Assembly (NCBI GenBank): GCA_002083395.1
Contig: LWDH01000058.1
Location: 1 to 64,000 of the forward strand
Direction of reading: 5' to 3'
Length of the DNA: 64,000 bases
DNA from: Proteobacteria bacterium SG_bin4
GTDB taxonomy: Bacteria > Pseudomonadota > Gammaproteobacteria > Burkholderiales > Nitrosomonadaceae
Shown: one piece after another, positions 1 through 7,977 of the stretch
How positions within the stretch are numbered: the stretch's first letter is position 1
Layout of the letters: every line of letters starts with the position of its first letter
Made by a program: the position numbers and the translations under genes
The notes under the pieces: generated by a model
The model's database searches: none
The model's input: the letters and a program-made list of their open reading frames with translations, nothing else
Told to the model about the DNA's origin: nothing

Positions 1-34
1 ACCAGCTTTCGAGCGCAAGAATCGTCAAGGCCAC

Positions 35-286
35 ATGGTAGAGTTCAGCGATATTTTCGGCACAGCGTTAGCGACTGCGGGCACAGGAGTGAGTGCTGCG
101 GGCCGGCCTCGTTTGCCCATTCGGTTGATGGCTTCCTTGCTGTATCTGAAGCACGCATTCAATCTGAGTGATGAAGAACTGGTGATTCGCTGGTCCGAGA
201 ATGTGGTCTGGCAGTATTTCAGCGGGCAGGCGTACTACAATTGGCGAAGCTTTCTTGTATACAAAGCCTCCGCTACGGTCATGTGA
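35..286 (+). pseudogene. IS5-type transposase, N-terminal remnant
   Basis: The 83-residue reading frame carries the N-terminal signature of IS5-family transposases: GRPRLPIRLM, then LLYLKHAFNLSDEELV and WQYFSGQAYY. The match stops after AYY, where the frame runs into unrelated residues (NWRSFLVYKASATVM) and a stop; the DDE catalytic region is missing. The end of the element may lie near 290-305, where GCAGGGCCGA is followed by CTAG, a target sequence used by IS5 relatives. The window begins just upstream, so the left end is not visible. This is best read as an internally deleted, dead insertion sequence. Nothing else is seen between 287 and 513 except the ribosome binding site of the next gene. 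Confidence 0.75.
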
Positions 287-513
287 ATTTTGCAGGGCCG
301 ACTAGTATAGTTTTAATTGCTACGCTATCAAGTTCAGATTTTTTGGGTAATATACTGAATTAAATGGGATGAGTATGTTGCAATATCTGCATTCCAAAGC
401 ACTTTAAATCAAAAAGAAATGGCCATAACCGCCTTGATTGTGATAAATTCCTGATTCGGCAAGTCAGGTGAAAAAGATGGCTTCCTTAATAACGTTAATT
501 ATAGGAGTTAAGA

Positions 514-744
514 ATGAATAAATTTATTATTGCTGCAATCGGTTTAGTTTTTTTGATGGGTACATCTGTTACCATGGCAAGTGGAAATAAGGAATCTAAA
601 ATGCCGCCTGTAGCAGCTCAAGATATTTTGAACAAAATCTCCTGCGAAGGTAAAAAAGATGGCGAGAAAATTCGTGATCGTACCGACGGTGAAATGATTA
701 CCTGTCCAGCCAAAGTTAAACAACCAGATTTTGGCAAGAAATAA
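514..744 (+). CDS. small secreted protein, unknown function
   Basis: A 76-residue protein. Residues 1-22 form a typical Sec signal peptide (MNKFIIAAIG, hydrophobic core, cleavage near MAS-G). The mature part is short, charged, and has two cysteines (SCEGKKDG and ITCPAK) that could form one periplasmic disulfide. A good ribosome binding site (TAGGAG, seven bases upstream) supports the ATG at 514. The gene stands alone between an IS remnant and a peptidase gene. I do not recognise the family; the KxxGEKIRDRTDGE stretch is the most distinctive part. A weak hairpin (GCTGCTT / AAGTAGC, 749-764) just after the stop may serve as a terminator. Confidence 0.6.
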   Translation: MNKFIIAAIGLVFLMGTSVTMASGNKESKMPPVAAQDILNKISCEGKKDGEKIRDRTDGEMITCPAKVKQPDFGKK

Positions 745-1086
745 CATAGCTGCTTAAAAGTAGCAAACCAATAGGTCAAGCTTAATTTTCAGGCTTTTCT
801 GTCTTAATATCTTTAATCAGATGGGGAAAAGTAAATTGTTAACTGCTTGGCCTATTTTCTTAAAGCTTCTCTAAGTAGTACTTCTAAATTCGAGTTTTCC
901 ACATAGACTACAGTGATTTTTGTTCGTACAGCACAAAAATTAAAATTATTTCGATATTCTTGTGATTTCTAAAAAAGAATTGTCAATCAAACGCCGGAAC
1001 GCTATTTCAATCGTAAACTTATTGCCAGGCATAAGAAACATTCTTTCTTTAAGAATCAGAGAATTTCTCCCTCAAAAAGAAAAAAT
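745..1086. other. intergenic, 342 bp, no gene seen
   Basis: AT-rich stretch between the small secreted protein and the PBP7-type peptidase. Apart from the short hairpin at 749-764 I see no coding frame, RNA gene or clear repeat. It presumably holds the promoter of the peptidase gene. Confidence 0.5.
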
Positions 1087-1914
1087 ATGAAGCAGAAAGT
1101 TGTTTTATTTTGCTTTTTAATTCTTTTAACAAATTATGCTTTCGGGCAACAAAGTGATCCGGGTATCAAGTCTCATGCAGCTTTGGTTGTGAATGCTCAA
1201 TCAGGGCAAATTGTTTATGACAAAAATGCTGATATGGTAATGCCGATAGCGTCAATCACCAAGCTGATGACTGCGATGGTCATTCTGGATGCCCGCTTAC
1301 CCGCTGATGAATTGATCACCATTGAAAAAGCGGACATCGATAAACTCAAGAACACTTCCTCACGATTACCTATCGGCAGCAGCTATGCACGTCAAGAGCT
1401 ACTCAGATTGGCTTTAATGTCGTCAGAAAACCGCGCTGCCGCAGCACTTGGCAGAACCTATCCCGGTGGCACACGAGCTTTTGTTCATGCCATGAATAAC
1501 AAAGCAAAGCAAATCGGGATGTCGAGCAGTCACTTTGTGGATTCCACCGGATTGAGCAGCGGAAATGTCGCAACAGCTCGTGATTTATCAAAGCTAGTTG
1601 CTGCATCCCATAATTACTTAACGATTCGAAAATTTTCCACCACACCGCAGCATGTCGTAACTCCCCTAAAAAGACACGGACAACTGCAATTTGTCAATTC
1701 GAATAGCTTGGTGCGCAACCAGAATTGGGAAATTGATGTCTCTAAAACGGGTTATTTGAGCGAAGCTGGCCGATGCCTAGTTTTACATGCAAAAATAAAA
1801 GGGCAGTCGGTTGTCATTGTTTTACTGAATTCATGGGGCAAGAATACTCGTATCGGTGACGCCAATCGCGTTAAAAAATGGCTTGAAAATAACCAAAGAC
1901 GCAAACAAGTCTGA
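1087..1914 (+). CDS. pbpG: D-alanyl-D-alanine endopeptidase (PBP7-type, S11)
   Basis: A periplasmic penicillin-binding protein of peptidase family S11, which cuts D-Ala-meso-diaminopimelate cross-links in peptidoglycan. All three active-site motifs are visible: SITK (residues 56-59, catalytic Ser56 and Lys59), SEN (113-115) and KTG (220-222). A signal peptide covers residues 1-20 (ends YAFG-QQ). The length of 275 residues and the lack of a long C-terminal amphipathic membrane anchor fit PbpG (endopeptidase) rather than DacA/DacC carboxypeptidases. It is followed by the convergent M32 peptidase gene nine bases away. The exact cleavage specificity is inferred from the family. Confidence 0.88.
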   Translation: MKQKVVLFCFLILLTNYAFGQQSDPGIKSHAALVVNAQSGQIVYDKNADMVMPIASITKLMTAMVILDARLPADELITIEKADIDKLKNTSSRLPIGSSYARQELLRLALMSSENRAAAALGRTYPGGTRAFVHAMNNKAKQIGMSSSHFVDSTGLSSGNVATARDLSKLVAASHNYLTIRKFSTTPQHVVTPLKRHGQLQFVNSNSLVRNQNWEIDVSKTGYLSEAGRCLVLHAKIKGQSVVIVLLNSWGKNTRIGDANRVKKWLENNQRRKQV

Positions 1915-1923
1915 GATTTCAAC

Positions 1924-3432
1924 TCAAGTGAGCTGGTAAATCTCACGATATTTTGTCTTGAGATAGGTAATAAAATAATCCGGATTCAAAGATTCCCCCG
2001 TTACATTTTGTACTATCTCCTGCGGAGAATACAGCTTACCATGACGATGGATTTTCTCGTTCAACCAGTGCTTGATAGGGGCAAAATACCCTACTGCAAC
2101 ATTTCTTTCCGTATCAGGTTGCTCTTTCAATAATGCTTGATAAAACTGGCATGCATACAATGCGCCCAGTGTATAGGAAGGAAAATAGCCAAATGCCCCT
2201 CCACTCCAATGCGAATCTTGCAACACCCCCAATGTATCGGTCGGAGGTTTAATTCCAAGGTACTTTTGCATCAATTCATTCCATACTTGCGGCAAGTCAT
2301 CAACCGCTACGGAGCCATCGAACAACCCTCGCTCAATTTCATAACGTAAAATAACATGTAACGGGTATGTCACTTCATCTGCTTCCACCCTAATGAAATC
2401 GGGTTTGCAATTGTTAATTGCACGATAAAATTCCTCAGCCGTGACCGCTTGCAGATTATCCGAAAAAGCTTCACGAAACGCTTGAAAATAATGCATACAA
2501 AAAGATTTGCTCTGCGCGATCATGCGTTCCCAGAATAATGATTGCGATTCATGGATGCCCATCGTAGAGGATTCTGTTACCGGCAAATCTCCTAATTGAT
2601 GCGGGCGGCCTTGCTCATACAAAGCGTGACCCGTCTCATGGATAATGGAGTACAGCGATTCAATGAAATTACTTTCACTGTATCGGGTTGTTATTCTTAC
2701 ATCCGTGGGATGACCGCCTCCGCAAAATGGATGAACCGAAACATCCATGCGGCCTCGATCGAAATCAAAACCGATTTCCCGGCTCAATTTACGCGCCAGA
2801 AGCTCTTGCTTCTCCTTCTCAAACTTACCCCGTAGGAACGATGTATCGGGTTGATGCGAATGGCCTTGAATGGCATGTATCAATGGAATCAATTCCAGTT
2901 TCAGGCGCTCGAATATCGGTGTGATCATAGCCGTCGTGGTACCACGTTCAAACAAATCGATGTTTGCATCGTAAGGCTGCAAATTTGGCAAAACACACTG
3001 CGCCCACTCGACCTTAAGTTTTAAGAATCGCTTGAGCACCGGAGCAAAATCAGAAAATTTATTATCCTGTCGCGCTGCCACCCAGATGCCTTGGCCACGA
3101 GAACTAAGTTCAGCAATTTCCTGCACCAATTGCTTCGGAATCCGGACTTCCATTTCATAATTGCGCAGCGCCTCCCGGATATTGCAGCGTTCTATTGCTC
3201 CCCAATCACTTGTATTGCTGGTTTCGTGTAACTCATGCAAACAATCGCCCAAAGCCGGATCTGTCGTACGCTCGTGAATAATCCCTGCAAGTGCCGCTAT
3301 TTGTTTAGCACGCGACTCACTGGCTCCAATCGGCATCATGACCTCCTGATCCCAGCCGAGGGTACTCATAACGCCATTCAGATGCGCGATTTCTTCCAGC
3401 CTTTGAACTAAATTTTTATAGTGCTGATTCAT
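1924..3432 (-). CDS. carboxypeptidase M32 (Taq family)
   Basis: A cytoplasmic zinc metallocarboxypeptidase of family M32, which removes C-terminal residues with broad specificity. The zinc motif HETGH lies near residue 265 and is followed by the M32 signature regions HESQSLFWE and TYPLHVILRYEIE. The frame can be extended 21 codons upstream to 3495, but the residues there look non-conserved; the protein that starts MNQHYKNLVQRLEEI (ATG at 3430-3432) matches the normal family N-terminus and length (about 500 residues), so I chose it. It is transcribed toward pbpG and divergently from hemJ. No partner genes suggest a specific pathway; general peptide turnover is the likely role. Confidence 0.88.
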   Translation of the reverse strand: MNQHYKNLVQRLEEIAHLNGVMSTLGWDQEVMMPIGASESRAKQIAALAGIIHERTTDPALGDCLHELHETSNTSDWGAIERCNIREALRNYEMEVRIPKQLVQEIAELSSRGQGIWVAARQDNKFSDFAPVLKRFLKLKVEWAQCVLPNLQPYDANIDLFERGTTTAMITPIFERLKLELIPLIHAIQGHSHQPDTSFLRGKFEKEKQELLARKLSREIGFDFDRGRMDVSVHPFCGGGHPTDVRITTRYSESNFIESLYSIIHETGHALYEQGRPHQLGDLPVTESSTMGIHESQSLFWERMIAQSKSFCMHYFQAFREAFSDNLQAVTAEEFYRAINNCKPDFIRVEADEVTYPLHVILRYEIERGLFDGSVAVDDLPQVWNELMQKYLGIKPPTDTLGVLQDSHWSGGAFGYFPSYTLGALYACQFYQALLKEQPDTERNVAVGYFAPIKHWLNEKIHRHGKLYSPQEIVQNVTGESLNPDYFITYLKTKYREIYQLT

Positions 3433-3546
3433 ATCATTGATCGTTTGTCTCTTGAAAAACCCAATGCCACCTCGGCACTCTGAGGATAGCGCCAAAACTA
3501 TAAGGCCGGTATCATTACGTTTTAAATTGTAAACTTCCTCGCCGCT

Positions 3547-3990
3547 ATGCTCTGGATAAAATCATTTCATATTATTTTCATGGTCACTTGGTTCGCAGGA
3601 TTATTTTATTTGCCCCGCTTGTTTGTTTATCACGCGATGTGCGACGATCAACCCGGTAAAGAACGTTTCAAGATTATGGAACGAAAACTTTACTATGGCA
3701 TCATGACGCCGGGCGCATTATTAACGATCGTTTTTGGCGTATGGCTGTGGCTTGGTTATGGTTTTTCCGGCAGCTGGCTCTATGCTAAATTGGCGTTAGT
3801 GATTGTACTGATGATATATCACTATTACTGTGGAAAATTCGTTACAACCTTCAAAAATGACAATAATCGACACGGCCACATATTTTATCGCTGGTTTAAT
3901 GAATTTCCGGTACTGATATTATTCGCTGTTGTCATTTTGGTTGTGATCAAACCGGATTTAGTATCACTTATCTCCGATTACATGCAATAA
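3547..3990 (+). CDS. hemJ: HemJ protoporphyrinogen IX oxidase
   Basis: A 147-residue inner-membrane protein of the UPF0093/HemJ family, which oxidises protoporphyrinogen IX to protoporphyrin IX in haem synthesis in bacteria that lack HemG or HemY. The family signature is clear at the N-terminus: IKSFHIIFMVTWFAGLFYLP, with the conserved haem-ligand candidate His8, and Lys/Arg-rich MERKLYYGIMTPG after the first loop. Four transmembrane segments can be traced (about residues 3-25, 50-72, 78-96, 122-142). Haem supply suits an organism rich in cytochromes. It stands alone, divergent from the M32 gene. Confidence 0.85.
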   Translation: MLWIKSFHIIFMVTWFAGLFYLPRLFVYHAMCDDQPGKERFKIMERKLYYGIMTPGALLTIVFGVWLWLGYGFSGSWLYAKLALVIVLMIYHYYCGKFVTTFKNDNNRHGHIFYRWFNEFPVLILFAVVILVVIKPDLVSLISDYMQ

Positions 3991-4172
3991 AATTAAATGT
4001 GCCGAATTGAAGCATGGCTTTTATACATACAAATTATATAAATTCTATCTGAATTCTCCCATTCTTATTGCGAATGATGCAACTACTCTTTGTTCTGATT
4101 TGGACAAGAACACCATAAAAGAGTAAAATTCCGGGTTTTTGCATTGGGTAATTTTATTATTTGGAGAAACTT

Positions 4173-4442
4173 ATGTCTGTCACAATCGAACAAAAAGCAA
4201 AGATAGTGCAAGACTATCAAAGGGCTAAAGGGGACACCGGTTCGCCCGAAGTTCAAGTTGCATTATTAACGACACGAATCAATGACTTGATCGGTCACTT
4301 TAAAACTCATGTAAAAGATCACCACTCCCGCCGCGGCCTTCTTCGGATGGTGGGTCGCCGCCGCAAGCTCCTCGATTATTTGAAACGCCGGAATAATGAT
4401 GCATATCAAAAATTGATCGAGCGTCTTGGTTTGCGTAAATAA
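4173..4442 (+). CDS. rpsO: 30S ribosomal protein S15
   Basis: Small ribosomal subunit protein S15, which binds 16S rRNA early in assembly and forms an intersubunit bridge. The 89-residue length and the sequences [17 protein letters not shown] and [21 protein letters not shown] (shown in two parts here) are diagnostic. I start at the ATG at 4173, four codons inside the longest frame, because GGAG lies six bases before it and the resulting N-terminus ([12 protein letters not shown]) is the standard one. It heads the classical rpsO-pnp pair; a hairpin separates the two genes. In enterobacteria S15 represses its own translation; whether this leader does so cannot be judged here. Confidence 0.97.
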   Translation: MSVTIEQKAKIVQDYQRAKGDTGSPEVQVALLTTRINDLIGHFKTHVKDHHSRRGLLRMVGRRRKLLDYLKRRNNDAYQKLIERLGLRK

Positions 4443-4464
4443 ATACTTTATTGCCATCAACACT

Positions 4465-4488
4465 AAGTTTTTATTTTTATAAAAACTT
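4465..4488 (+). terminator. AT-rich hairpin between rpsO and pnp
   Basis: A perfect 10-bp inverted repeat, AAGTTTTTAT / ATAAAAACTT, with a TTTT loop, 22 bases after the rpsO stop. In E. coli this interval holds the rpsO attenuator-type terminator and an RNase III site used for PNPase autoregulation. The stem here is weak (nearly all A-T), so partial termination or an mRNA processing site is more likely than a full stop. Confidence 0.55.
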
Positions 4489-4557
4489 CGACGCATAATG
4501 TTTGCAGTGTGATATTTGAAACTAAAATACTGATCAAAAGGAAAAAGGGATTGTTAA

Positions 4558-6702
4558 TTGAAGCCTATTAAGAAGAGCATTACCTACGGACGACATCAAC
4601 TAACATTAGAAACCGGAGAAATCGCAAGACAAGCACATGGTGCCGTAATGGTCACAATGGACGATACAGTTGTACTTGTTACCGTCGTCGGCGCGAAAAG
4701 CACCAAACCCGGGCAGGATTTTTTTCCGCTAACTGTCGACTATCAAGAAAAATCATATGCGGCTGGCCGCATACCCGGTAGCTTCTTCAAGCGCGAAGGC
4801 CGTCCCTCAGAAAAGGAAACGCTAACTTCCCGACTTATTGATCGCCCTATTCGCCCACTTTTCCCGGAAGGTTTTTATAACGAAGTACAAATTGTAGCGA
4901 CGGTCATGTCTTCGGACAATGAAATCGATCCGGATATACCCTCGATTATCGGCACATCCGCTGCGCTGATAATATCAGGCATCCCGTTTGATGGACCATT
5001 AGGTGCCGCTAGAGTCGGTTATATCAACAATGAATATGTATTAAACCCAACCACTTCAGAACTTAAAGATACTCAATTAAATTTAGTCGTAGCTGGCACA
5101 CAACAGGCTGTTCTGATGGTCGAATCCGATGCCATGGAGCTATCGGAAGAGGTGATGCTTGGTGCAGTTACATTTGGCCATGAACAAATGCAAGCCGTGA
5201 TTACTGCCATCAATGAATTTGCCGATGAAGCAGGGGTAACAGCGTGGGATTGGTCGCCGCCTGAGAAAGACGCCACATTTGAAGAAAAGATTGCCAGCTT
5301 AGCAGAAGCGGAATTACGTCAAGCATACAAAATTAAACAAAAACAGGCACGTACTGAAGCAATAGCAGCCATTAGCCAGCGTGTTACTACAGAGCTTGGA
5401 ATAAATTCTGAAGATGGAACCGATGATTTGCAAAAATTCTCAGAAGCTTTTTTCTTATTAGAATCCAAAATAGTACGTAATCAAATTTTGGATGGCGAGC
5501 CGCGGATCGATGGTCGCGGCACCCGTACCGTCAGGCCTATAACCATCCGCAATGGTGTATTGCCACGCACTCATGGTTCTGCATTATTCACCCGCGGAGA
5601 AACTCAAGCACTGGCTGTTGCAACACTGGGAACGGCAAGAGATGAGCAAAAAATAGACTCTCTCCAAGGCGACTATAACGAACGATTTATGCTGCACTAT
5701 AATATGCCGCCTTATGCTACCGGAGAGATCGGCCGTGTCGGCACCCCGAAGCGCCGTGAAATAGGCCACGGACGCCTTGCAAAACGCGCGCTTGCCGCTG
5801 TTTTACCTTCTCCCGAAGAATTTGGTTATTCCTTGCGGGTAGTATCCGAAATCACTGAATCCAACGGCTCCAGTTCCATGGCGTCGGTTTGCGGCGGTTG
5901 TCTCGCATTGATGGATGCCGGCGTGCCATTAAAAGCACATGTTGCCGGTATTGCCATGGGATTGATTAAAGACGGAAATCGCTTCGCAGTGCTCACCGAT
6001 ATTCTGGGTGACGAAGATCATTTGGGTGATATGGATTTTAAAGTTGCCGGCACCGAAAAAGGAATAACTGCCTTACAAATGGATATCAAAATTCAGGGTA
6101 TTACCAAAGAAATTATGCATGCTGCATTGATACAAGCACATGAAGGACGTATGCATATCCTTCAAATCATGAAGCAAGCCATGCCATCTACCCGTGAAGA
6201 TATTTCAGTTCATGCGCCACGTATCATCAAACTCAAAATTAATCCAGAAAAAATTAGGGACGTGATTGGAAAAGGTGGTGCAGTAATACGCACACTCACA
6301 GAAGAAACCGGCACGACCATTGATATTACTGATGATGGACAAGTCACCATTGCCTGCGTCAATGCAGAAGGCGGAGAACTCGCCAAAAAACGTATTGAAG
6401 ATATCACCGCTGAAGTTGAAGTGGGCAAAATTTACGATGGCGTAGTTCTTAAATTGCTTGATTTTGGTGCCATTGTCAGCGTTCTTCCCGGAAAAGACGG
6501 CTTATTACATATATCGCAAATTGCAAACGAACGAGTTAATAATGTGAATGATCATCTGACGGAAGGTCAGCAGGTTCGTGTTAAGGTACTCGAAGCAGAC
6601 GATAAAGGTAGACTTCGCCTGAGCATGAAAGCAGTATTAGTTGATGAAGGTGATATTAACGTTAATGAAGATTCCAAACCTTCAACCGAGGAAGAATCTT
6701 AA
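4558..6702 (+). CDS. pnp: polyribonucleotide nucleotidyltransferase (PNPase)
   Basis: The 714-residue phosphorolytic 3'-5' exoribonuclease of the RNA degradosome; it degrades mRNA to nucleoside diphosphates and can add tails. Two RNase PH domains (about residues 5-230 and 315-540) flank an alpha-helical linker, followed by a KH domain ([16 protein letters not shown], about 560-620) and an S1 domain ([19 protein letters not shown], about 622-692). The start codon is TTG at 4558, with AAGGGA seven bases upstream; no in-frame ATG gives the conserved N-terminus [15 protein letters not shown], so the TTG is well supported. A weak start codon is noteworthy for a gene known in other bacteria to be tightly autoregulated. 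Cotranscription with rpsO is expected. Confidence 0.96.
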   Translation: MKPIKKSITYGRHQLTLETGEIARQAHGAVMVTMDDTVVLVTVVGAKSTKPGQDFFPLTVDYQEKSYAAGRIPGSFFKREGRPSEKETLTSRLIDRPIRPLFPEGFYNEVQIVATVMSSDNEIDPDIPSIIGTSAALIISGIPFDGPLGAARVGYINNEYVLNPTTSELKDTQLNLVVAGTQQAVLMVESDAMELSEEVMLGAVTFGHEQMQAVITAINEFADEAGVTAWDWSPPEKDATFEEKIASLAEAELRQAYKIKQKQARTEAIAAISQRVTTELGINSEDGTDDLQKFSEAFFLLESKIVRNQILDGEPRIDGRGTRTVRPITIRNGVLPRTHGSALFTRGETQALAVATLGTARDEQKIDSLQGDYNERFMLHYNMPPYATGEIGRVGTPKRREIGHGRLAKRALAAVLPSPEEFGYSLRVVSEITESNGSSSMASVCGGCLALMDAGVPLKAHVAGIAMGLIKDGNRFAVLTDILGDEDHLGDMDFKVAGTEKGITALQMDIKIQGITKEIMHAALIQAHEGRMHILQIMKQAMPSTREDISVHAPRIIKLKINPEKIRDVIGKGGAVIRTLTEETGTTIDITDDGQVTIACVNAEGGELAKKRIEDITAEVEVGKIYDGVVLKLLDFGAIVSVLPGKDGLLHISQIANERVNNVNDHLTEGQQVRVKVLEADDKGRLRLSMKAVLVDEGDINVNEDSKPSTEEES

Positions 6703-6728
6703 ATTCGAATCTATATCTATAAGACCTA

Positions 6729-6769
6729 AAAGGATCCCCTGAAAATCCTATGCCAACAGGGGATACTTT
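6729..6769. terminator. hairpin between convergent pnp and dksA
   Basis: Inverted repeat ATCCCCTG (6734-6741) / CAGGGGAT (6757-6764), extended outward by AAAG / CTTT across one mismatch, with a 15-base loop. It lies between the 3' ends of pnp and dksA and could stop transcription from both sides, though there is no long T-run. Confidence 0.5.
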
Positions 6770-6799
6770 AAGCTATCTCTGAAATCGCATATTCAAGAT

Positions 6800-7225
6800 C
6801 TACTTGGCGATTTGCTTTTCCCGCATCTCGTCGAGTGTTTTGCAATCAATACATAAAGTTGCTGTTGGCCTCGCTTCGAGTCGCTTCAATCCAATCTCAA
6901 CACCGCAGCTTTCACAATAGCCATAGTCGCCAGAATCAATCTTGGCAATAATTTCATCAATCTTCTTAATAAGTTTTCGTTCACGATCGCGGTTTCGCAA
7001 TTCAAGTGTCATATCAGATTCCTGACTGGCTCGATCGTTAGGATCTGCAAAAACCGTTGCTTCGTCTTGCATCGTATGAACTGCTCGATCGATATCTTGG
7101 CTTAACTCAACTTTCATACCTTCCAATATCTTGCGAAAATGCATCAGCTGGCCAGGACTCATGTAATCCTCGCCTGCTTTTGGTTCATACGGAGTTACAT
7201 CTTTACTATGTAGCTCTTGTGGCAT
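6800..7225 (-). CDS. dksA: RNA polymerase-binding transcription factor DksA
   Basis: DksA binds the secondary channel of RNA polymerase and, with ppGpp, reduces rRNA promoter activity and activates amino-acid promoters. The 141-residue protein shows a coiled-coil region (about 25-100) whose tip carries DPNDRASQESD (61-71) with the acidic residues needed for activity, then a four-cysteine zinc finger (Cys104, Cys107, Cys125, Cys128). All four cysteines are present, so this is the canonical Zn form, not the DksA2 type. The N-terminus MPQELHSKDVTPYEPKAGE is betaproteobacterial in style. It ends opposite pnp and is transcribed away from the tRNA cluster. Confidence 0.96.
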   Translation of the reverse strand: MPQELHSKDVTPYEPKAGEDYMSPGQLMHFRKILEGMKVELSQDIDRAVHTMQDEATVFADPNDRASQESDMTLELRNRDRERKLIKKIDEIIAKIDSGDYGYCESCGVEIGLKRLEARPTATLCIDCKTLDEMREKQIAK

Positions 7226-7485
7226 CTAATAGGCTCCTAATTAATTCCGCTCGTGTATAAAAACTTATACTATTACCAGAAAATGCATTTTACAACAAGA
7301 TATTTTACCAGCTTATTACCAACTCGAATTCACAACAACATTAGACTTTACAAATCTTTCTCGTTTATTAACAGCACTCATTAAAGAAGATGGAGCGCGG
7401 GTCTAATGGAAATTGAAGTCGGAGCCGTGATATGCCACGAAGAAATTGACGTTTCAAAGCTAAGAAGGTATAGTGTCGCCTTTTT

Positions 7486-7562
7486 CGGGGTGTAGCGTAG
7501 CCTGGTAGCGCGCCTGGTTTGGGACCAGGATGTCGGGAGTTCAAATCTCTCCACCCCGACCA
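7486..7562 (+). tRNA. tRNA-Pro (TGG)
   Basis: A full cloverleaf with encoded CCA: acceptor stem CGGGGTG pairs with CACCCCG (7552-7558), discriminator A, CCA at 7560-7562. The anticodon stem CCTGG/CCAGG encloses the loop TTTGGGA, giving anticodon TGG (Pro). T-arm contains TTCAAAT. First of three tandem tRNA genes, 36 bases ahead of the next. Confidence 0.96.
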
Positions 7563-7598
7563 ATTTCAGCTCTAATATTTAACGGTAAACCCGACTTG

Positions 7599-7675
7599 GT
7601 GCCCGTAGCTCAATCGGATAGAGCACCAGCCTTCTAAGCTGGGGGTTACAGGTTCGATTCCTGTCGGGCACGCCA
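7599..7675 (+). tRNA. tRNA-Arg (TCT)
   Basis: Acceptor stem GTGCCCG pairs with CGGGCAC (7665-7671), discriminator G, encoded CCA at 7673-7675. The anticodon stem CCAGC/GCTGG holds the loop CTTCTAA, giving anticodon TCT, which reads AGA/AGG arginine codons. T-loop GGTTCGATTCC is canonical. Middle gene of the Pro-Arg-His cluster, an order common in proteobacteria. Confidence 0.96.
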
Positions 7676-7724
7676 TAAATATTTCTTTAGCGGAATAACA
7701 GTACGCATCGCTTCGATCTTTTAT

Positions 7725-7801
7725 GGTGGCTGTAGCTCAGTTGGTAGAGTCCCGGATTGTGATTCCGGTTGTCGTGGGTTCGAGTCCCATCAGCCACCCC
7801 A
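7725..7801 (+). tRNA. tRNA-His (GTG)
   Basis: Acceptor stem GTGGCTG (7726-7732) pairs with CAGCCAC (7791-7797). The extra G at 7725 opposite C at 7798 is the G-1:C73 identity pair unique to tRNA-His; CCA is encoded at 7799-7801. Anticodon stem CCGGA/TCCGG with loop TTGTGAT gives anticodon GTG. Last gene of the cluster. Confidence 0.96.
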
Positions 7802-7977
7802 TCTGCTGACAACAAATTCCAGATATCAGCAATTTATTTTTTTCGAATTCCTCAGGCTTCGCAAATCCATTCAGCCTAGACGTGACTTTGTTTGCTCAAA
7901 AATATATAGTATTCGTAAACACAGATTCAGACGCTGATTCGTATCACAGCAAGCACTTCTCTTAGGATATTTTATCG

